Of a DNA stretch of 64,000 nucleotides, positions 58,250 through 64,000 are shown piece by piece. A program made the translations under genes and the position numbers. The DNA is from Dermanyssus gallinae (Eukaryota; Arthropoda; Arachnida; Mesostigmata; Dermanyssidae): assembly GCA_003439945.1 (NCBI GenBank), contig QVRM01002014.1:531090-595089 (forward strand), given 5' to 3'. Every line of letters begins with the position of its first letter. Within the stretch, counting starts at the first letter, position 1. The notes beneath the pieces were generated by a model, which was not told where the DNA came from, did no database searches, and saw nothing but the letters and a program-made list of their open reading frames with translations.

Positions 58250-58790
58250 TAAGCTAACCTTGCTCACAAGAGCTGTTCAGCATGTTCCGATCGTACGTAT
58301 AATGTGTGTAACGTAATTATGCATATCACTAAGCTATTATGCATACAAATAAGCCATTAATTAAGACGTATACTTCGGTGCATGAGTCGAATTGGTTTGT
58401 CAGATTTAGCGCCAGGTTCTATAAGTTGTATTTTAAACATATACGTAGTTGGAATTTGAACAATTGTTATCTGTGCAGTTACCTGGTTTGCTGAGATGAG
58501 ACGGTTAGAGGAAAGCCGCGGCTTTAAGGCTATGCTAAATATATGACGACGAGACCCTGAAAACAAAGGAAGGATCGATAACCTAAAAACATAAGATACA
58601 ACGTCCACATGATAACTACATTTTGAGTGGTTGTTAACTTCTGGTGCCGATATCGTGGTGATTGTATCTGCATATGAAGGCGCGAGCGCCACCATTTTTT
58701 GTTTTTGGAGAATCTGTGCTATTTTAAACCTATGCTCGTATTTATTTTCCATATAATGCATTATGTATATGTCACACATATAACGAAGGA
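58250..58790. other. Non-coding, nothing recognised
   Basis: AT-rich sequence between the candidate exon and the retroelement relic. A long minus-strand open frame (58,357-58,779) has AT-rich codons and no motifs. Confidence 0.3.
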
Positions 58791-58792
58791 TT

Positions 58793-60345
58793 AGCTAAGC
58801 CAATGTGTCTAGCGGGCGTGTGCTGTGGCTATCACGTGTCTGATTTTTTAGGCTAGAATGAGACCACTTCAGAAGTGTGCCCCAAACGAAGGTAGCGTTA
58901 AGTTCCAGACATTGTTTAAATAAGGACGAAGACCTGCTAGGGCCTGATAACAGGTTTAAAAAGTGCCCATTTTGCGGATCCAAGCTTTTAAACGTGGGAG
59001 GGCAGAATTCGTGGGGATACAAAACCGATGGGTAATTTGTTAGCTTGTTAGTCACCGCAAGGTGGACTGTTTCGCCAGCTATAGATGCACCGCCACCGAC
59101 CACAGATGGGGTTAGGGAGTCGGTAACGGTTGCATTTCAAAGCAGCATTTTGCCTTGCTCGAAGGATGTAAGTGTCATCCCGTCTGGACGCCTGCCGTAC
59201 TCCGTGCAGGGGCCTGGAGGTTCCAGAATGCACGGACAATTACATGACCTTAGGGCTCTGCTGAAGGTCTCATTAATAGCGGCATGTCCAGGTGTTGTCC
59301 TGCGCTAATGATACACGATAGACCATTGTGATGTCCCAGTTTTTTTTCGACGGCGGTGTCCACATTGACACCGATGAGGTCTTACTCCTAGCCGTAGGTC
59401 TACTATTATGCGAATCGTCTTGTTATCGAGAAGGGTACCTATGGGGGTACTGGGAAGCGCGTGTAACCGGGTGTTTGAATTCTTGGTGGACACGGCGTTT
59501 AGAAGAGCTCTGGTCGTTTCCTCAGCAGCTTTATTAAAGAGACGCCGTTGTACCTCATCATGCAATGAGACACTCCAGTCACGTTGGGATAGTACGTTCT
59601 CCGGCTAACCTCCGCACCGGGCCTCAGGCTTCTTCTGAAGTTGGGTTTCCCGGTTTCTAAACTGACCGATTCTCGCTGTATCTAAAAGAGGATTGCCCTG
59701 TTTTCAGCGCTTAGCATTGCTGATACTATGGCAGGCCCGGCCAGGATCAGCAAATTCGGGACCCCAAAGCCCCCTTTAGAGAAGGGTAGTAATGCTTGTT
59801 GTCGTGCATTAAGGTAGAGATGTGTTCAGCAAGAATTCGAGGGTAGACAGTGTCAACTCTTTGAGCGTTTGCGAGTCGTCGGCTCGATTAAATAATTCAG
59901 CCCCTCGAAAAGGGTGGATGAGTCTTGAGGACGAGAAAGAAGACCTGAATAAGAAAAGTCCCCAATGAGCGCTCTGAAGAGGAAGACGAGCGGCGGCATT
60001 TTTTTAGCTTTTATCTCCAGCGCTTGATTGCTGCTGAGAGCCCGTCGAAGCAAATTGGCACATCTAGTAGCTCCAGATCGTCCTTGACGATCATCTTGCG
60101 GCCGGGCAAGAGATCCCGGAGTAAATGTATATAGGGGAAGCGCTCATGAATGGACCCAAATAGGTATATCTCGCATTGGCCGGATTTAACCCCAGCTCAG
60201 GTTAAGGACCCGAAGTTAAGGACTCGTCGAATGTTCTCGGCTACCGTGCAAACGTTTTCTTCTAATAGGCCATTGTCAAGGTACCAAAGGTTCAGTGGGC
60301 TCCTGAAGAAATCCACTAGATCCTTTATACTCAGAATTATGTTAA
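58793..60345 (-). pseudogene. Retroelement with WYLD(D)-type reverse transcriptase and C-terminal Cys/His and PD...D motifs, copy 2
   Basis: On the minus strand the first recognisable block is the RT catalytic motif LWYLDNGLLEENV (60,272-60,286 for WYLDN). Next come CEIYLFGS near 60,150, KDDLELLDVPI near 60,075, and FRGAELFNRADDSQTLKELT near 59,870. Then RLHALPSTPIGTLLDNKTIR, IIVDLRLGV and PHRCQCG near 59,380-59,480, and finally CILEPPG, RRPDGMTLTSFEQGKMLL and NATVTDSLTPSVVGG near 59,080-59,220. The last block is collinear with copy 1 at 31.7 kb. The second catalytic Asp is Asn here, the WD of the nuclease-like motif is stop-Asn, and other stops are present, so it is dead. The 5' part is missing. 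Confidence 0.75.
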
Positions 60346-60359
60346 CCTATGTACACTAA

Positions 60360-62480
60360 GATTTTGTACATGCACTTGATACTAAGATTATACTTTCTTG
60401 TGACGTCAGATTTATCGTCTCCGCCATGAAATTTGCTCTTGTTCTTTGGGTAAAATTATGTTCTCAGGTACTAGGTAGAGTACTAGGTAGTACTACGCCG
60501 TTACCGCGTTACTCTTTGGAACTCGCGTTCGTGCCTTAAAACTTCGTAACGCTTGTACCAACAACATGATGTTGTCATTGCGAAGGTAAAGACGGAGTTA
60601 TAAAGTAATTTCCCGTTCTTTAGGATTTAAAAAAAAAACAAGTTTTTAGAATGTTCTTGGGAGCGCAGTTTCCTCGGGCTTACTTTGCAATACTATATTT
60701 CCAATTACTTCTGTAGTGCAAGACAAGTTTAGGAAAACGTATGTCGCATCGCGGTTACAGAGCACGATATGATCTGCTTAGATTTTTTAAAACACTGGTC
60801 GGTGTTTTGGTCCAGTTTCTGAAGTTGTCGCCCGTATGCCACGATGGAACGTGCTTATGTTGTCACCTTTCAAAGCTTTTCCTTCCGATTGAATCGCCAC
60901 TCGCCAAAGACGACGTTATTGTGCAATTACGGACATAGTACGGATCCACACATTTGTGGCGCTCATATTTCACCACAGCTGCGTTCACATTTTTCTTGAC
61001 ACCAATGTAGGTATGAGGACTCTTTGCTTTCGGTACCATATTAATGTGGACCACTAACGCTTGCCACATCAGCGCCGACAAAGCTGCTGCTGCTGCTGCT
61101 GCTGTGTAGCATATTGTCTATATAGAAAATATTAAAATTTGTGATGATGCAATCGAAAATAATCTTAATAGCAGTAAATATAACTAGATAAGTAATCGTA
61201 GTGCATATCGATAGAAAGTGCATAGATGCAAATGATCTGCTTAATTGCAGTTTATTTTTTAAGTACGTATGGCTACCTAACGTGTATTAGATTAACGCTT
61301 ATTTTGCGCTCGCCTTTTTAAACGAGGCACGGAGTCGTATAAAAATTAACACACATAAGCTTTTTTGACGTCCTGTGCTAGCTACGCAACTGTTATTAAC
61401 TATCAGGCCGCTCCCATCGGTCGACTTGTTCATCGTGACTACCACCGATGTATCTTTTGCAATTTGAACATCCAAAAGTCCTTGCCAAAGGAACAGATCC
61501 ACCCGTGTGCATAATGGCTCTTTAAGTTCGTTAAGGAGCGACACCGCTATATGAGCAGACACGTCTCCTTTCTCTGCATGTCACTGTTGCTGTAAAACTG
61601 TCGTATGCACTTGCAACATTGATTCAACTCGTTGAAGCTGAAAACCTAGATATATTTGGTGAGCGTACAAGAAATCAACAAAGGAACACATTTAGAGAAC
61701 ATAGCTATGCAATAATCGAGATCAACAGTCAGGCGGCATTTGAGCCACACGTGGAATATATTATAAGCCATATTTCTTCATCAAATGGTTTGGTTTTCCA
61801 GCTTGGTAATCGGTAAAACATAATTTTGTGTTGTTTAGTTTAATAAAATGTTTCAAGTACATCAGCTGTGACGACAATAAAAGTCAATTAGATGAGACTG
61901 TCTTGATTATCGATTTCAAACCTTCGACACGTGCTTGCTTAGGTCGTTTGACAGAAAACGTCACGACTGTTCACCAAACTATGGCCGCCAGTCCGGGAAC
62001 ATCTATTCGACATTGTGCTTAAGAATGCAACACTTCACGAAGCACTGTGCAGCATTCCCTCATAATTGTGTCACAACCTTCTCGAGATCTGTACACGTTT
62101 TATTCTCCACACACATTTTACAGTAGGCTCTCCGCTAGATTTCATTGATTGTCGCTTGTTATGGCGTCAAGTTTTGGGCCAAAATGTTGCTGTTAGACAA
62201 TTTCGAATTTGAGCTGCTCGAGGTTGGAGCTCTTGCTTTAGGCAGAAGTTGCTTTTTGGCATAATTAATGTGAACATTATAACATATACGCCAGATCATT
62301 AACGTAGACGGATCAATTGCCCAGATGTGCGCTGACAAATGATTTGGGGTTCGCTAGACATACAAGGGAGAAATTTGGCAGCATTATTGGGGAAATTTGT
62401 AAATTGGTCGGCACCGAGCCTTAAGGATTGATTTTTGTCTGGTCCGATGGTATGTTAGATTGGGACACAATTGTTAACGT
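60360..62480. other. Unassigned; several exon-sized open frames without recognisable domains
   Basis: Open frames at 61,299-61,562 (-), 60,863-61,081 (-), 61,619-61,816 (+) and 61,828-62,022 (+) are mildly exon-like. The splice phases do not chain cleanly: for example the donor after 61,805 (phase 1) does not fit an acceptor near 61,857 (phase 0). A CAG/GCT run lies at 61,082-61,104. Confidence 0.25.
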
Positions 62481-62545
62481 CCGAGTAATTAGGCATGATT
62501 AATGGTTTTATATATGGTATATTTATGATGTATTATTTTAGGCAG

Positions 62546-62772
62546 CTCTATATCCACACATCTACGGGAGTAAGGTGCAGACTCAGGAGACGTTGGTTTC
62601 ACATGCAGCGCCTTCAGTATTGCGGACTACGTGCGAATGTAGCGGCTGTAGTTGTCTTCTCGCGGCAATGGATTGTTCGGCTGGGGCCAGTGATATGGCC
62701 ATTGGAGGCTGCTTCCAGGAATGCCCAATGGAGTGCCGAAAACCACATTCTGCTATACATCGGCAATGTAAG
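62546..62772 (+). CDS. Candidate exon of a cysteine-rich protein
   Basis: Acceptor TTATTTTAGGCAG, then two bases and the frame LYPHIYGSKV to donor TGTAAG|GTTAAG (phase 0). It carries eight cysteines in about 75 residues (CECSGCSCLL, MDCSAG, GCFQECPMECRKP, QCK), which suggests a disulphide-rich extracellular domain. An 83 bp intron with a TAA repeat would join it to the exon at 62,856 in phase. A DEG/ENaC-like channel ectodomain is one thought, but the match is too weak to name. The TAATAATAATAA run lies inside the small intron. Confidence 0.35.
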
Positions 62773-62855
62773 GTTAAGATGCCTTAGTGATAATAATAAT
62801 AATAATGACATAATTCAACAGACGTTTAGGGAGGCTAAGCTGCCCGTTACCTTAG

Positions 62856-63051
62856 AACGAAGAGAACATGAGCTCTGAAACAATTGGCGGAACGCCTCAC
62901 GTACTGGAGACCAAAGGGGATAAACCCAAACAACCCAGCTCGTCAAGAAAAGATGACGAAAACAGCCACAACGAAAGTAGCCAAGGGAACTGCGTCTGCA
63001 GTTATTCGGAGTCTATAAGGTGCCAGTGCTACGGTGGTTCAGCCGGAATCA
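62856..63051 (+). CDS. Candidate exon following the cysteine-rich exon
   Basis: Acceptor CTGCCCGTTACCTTAG, phase 0, giving NEENMSSETIGGTPHVLETK, a polar Ser/Lys/Asp/Asn stretch, then NCVCSYSESIRCQCYG. The 3' end is uncertain: the only in-phase donors are weak (for example ATT|GTTTCC at 63,052), and the open frame runs on to a TAA at 63,102. Confidence 0.3.
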
Positions 63052-63105
63052 TTGTTTCCACTGCCCACATAGTCCTAAATACTAATATCTATTTGTGCTT
63101 TTAAG

Positions 63106-63417
63106 ATCGTCGTCGAGCAGGATGACTTAAGTGTTCTAGACGTTCATGTCATGTTTGAGGGAATCCCACTCGTCATCTCGTTCTTGTGCGAAACGAGAAC
63201 CCTTGTAACAATTCGCCCGGCGCAGACGGCCCTCTCTCTCTATGTAGGCACAGTCTTGGTTTACCAAGATTTAACCACCTGTTGCGAGCATCCCCCTAGT
63301 TTAGAATACACCGAAAGCCTTGCAGCTAACGACGAGTCTGGTCTGGTTATTTTAAACGAGGTGTTCACGACGCCCCCGTCTGTAAACCGTTCCTGTGTAT
63401 ATCTTGTGGTGAAATGA
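63106..63417 (+). CDS. Candidate terminal exon with hydrophobic segments
   Basis: Acceptor ATTTGTGCTTTTAAG, phase 0, then IVVEQDDLSVLDVHVMFEGI and PLVISFLC, TALSLYVGTVLVY, CCEHPPSLEY and a tail ending in TGA at 63,415. The GC-balanced codons and 103-codon length are exon-like. Two moderately hydrophobic stretches could be membrane-associated. Family not recognised. Confidence 0.35.
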   Translation: MVVEQDDLSVLDVHVMFEGIPLVISFLCETRTLVTIRPAQTALSLYVGTVLVYQDLTTCCEHPPSLEYTESLAANDESGLVILNEVFTTPPSVNRSCVYLVVK

Positions 63418-63419
63418 TC

Positions 63420-64000
63420 GGCTCTAGTTGTACACAGTAAGCTGCTGAACGAGTCTCGGCAGGCTCAGGAGACACGCGTAGCTCAATAGAATAGTGAGAA
63501 GAGCACTGCGAATAACAGGAAAACCCTCCACACTAAAATCCAAAAGTCTGAGTGAAAGCACAACGTAACGACCTTACGGGGTTACAATTCCTTAATGATC
63601 ATACGGAAAAAAAGCCGTGTCTAGAATGCAATTCATGCACGGCGGCATTATCATATCTTTGCCACCGCTCTGTTGAGAGTCGCGAGAGATAGGTCGCAGA
63701 ACCTGGAGATTCTAAACAGCGAAAAAAGTATCCCGAGCCGTCAAGGAGCTACCACTTTGCGCCCATTGCTTTGGAGACAATGGGTTTGTAACTACGGCAA
63801 AGCTATTCCATCTCCACAATTAGGTTTTATGCTGGGTCCAACTGTTTTCCGCATGGCCGCCGCTATAAGGTTAGAGGCCACAATATGCAAATTCTTTCCT
63901 TCCACTTTTTCTCTCCACTTTTCTACACCAAATCTACGAGAGCATTTTGGCCAGGCTATTTTTAATACATACAAGGTTAAACTAGATTATAAAAAGAAGT
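63420..64000. other. Unassigned right edge
   Basis: No recognisable gene. The + frame near 63,780-63,970 and its minus-strand counterpart are short and unmotifed. Confidence 0.3.

Overview
The window is eukaryotic nuclear DNA from an invertebrate, most likely an arthropod; a mite or other chelicerate is a guess. Supporting this are split genes with GT-AG introns of about 240-2,100 bp, glutamine-rich coding sequence, dense CAA/GTT and TA microsatellites, and many decayed animal transposons (mariner, non-LTR retrotransposons, tRNA-derived SINEs). There are no bacterial features.

Two conserved genes can be assembled exon by exon with matching splice phases. The first, on the + strand (18,197-27,185), is a bHLH protein of the USF3 family: bHLH split over two exons, a short coiled coil, a linker exon and a 4.4 kb terminal exon with polyQ and the C-terminal motifs of USF3. 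The second, on the - strand (42,654-37,068), is mitoguardin (MIGA/FAM73): a transmembrane segment, a phospho-FFAT-like VAP-binding motif and the helical C-terminal domain ending in the family signature. The most 5' coding exon of each gene is not placed with certainty; 11,376-11,673 (+) is a candidate for USF3, and a GC-rich stretch near 46.8 kb with a YY1-type AAGATGGCGGC element is a candidate promoter for MIGA.

Layout: 0.4-0.7 kb, last exon of an unrecognised + strand gene. 0.7-8 kb, non-coding with a retroelement ORF1 relic at 2.4-4.5 kb. 8-14.4 kb, triplet-repeat-rich GTT/CAA DNA. 18.2-27.2 kb, USF3-like gene, with a mariner relic, a 178 bp tandem duplication and a SINE in its introns. 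27.2-31.6 kb, 3' flank with a SINE. 31.7-35.9 kb, stacked LINE and mariner relics. 37.1-42.7 kb, MIGA, whose introns hold a 0.8 kb foldback element, a 108 bp near-perfect palindrome and a Tc1/mariner-like relic. 43.4-53.9 kb, more LINE and SINE copies and a possible promoter. 54.9-55.9 kb, mariner. 58-63.4 kb, possible exons of one or more unrecognised genes surrounding a decayed retroelement with an unusual reverse transcriptase/C-terminal domain; a second copy of that element lies at 31.7-32.8 kb.

The two conserved genes are not functionally linked as far as I know: one is a nuclear transcription factor, the other an outer mitochondrial membrane/ER-contact protein. The most interesting material is the invertebrate USF3 homologue, the conserved mitoguardin FFAT-like motif, the WYLD(D)-type retroelement family and the collection of hairpin-forming elements. 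No database search was possible; all family assignments rest on motif recognition.
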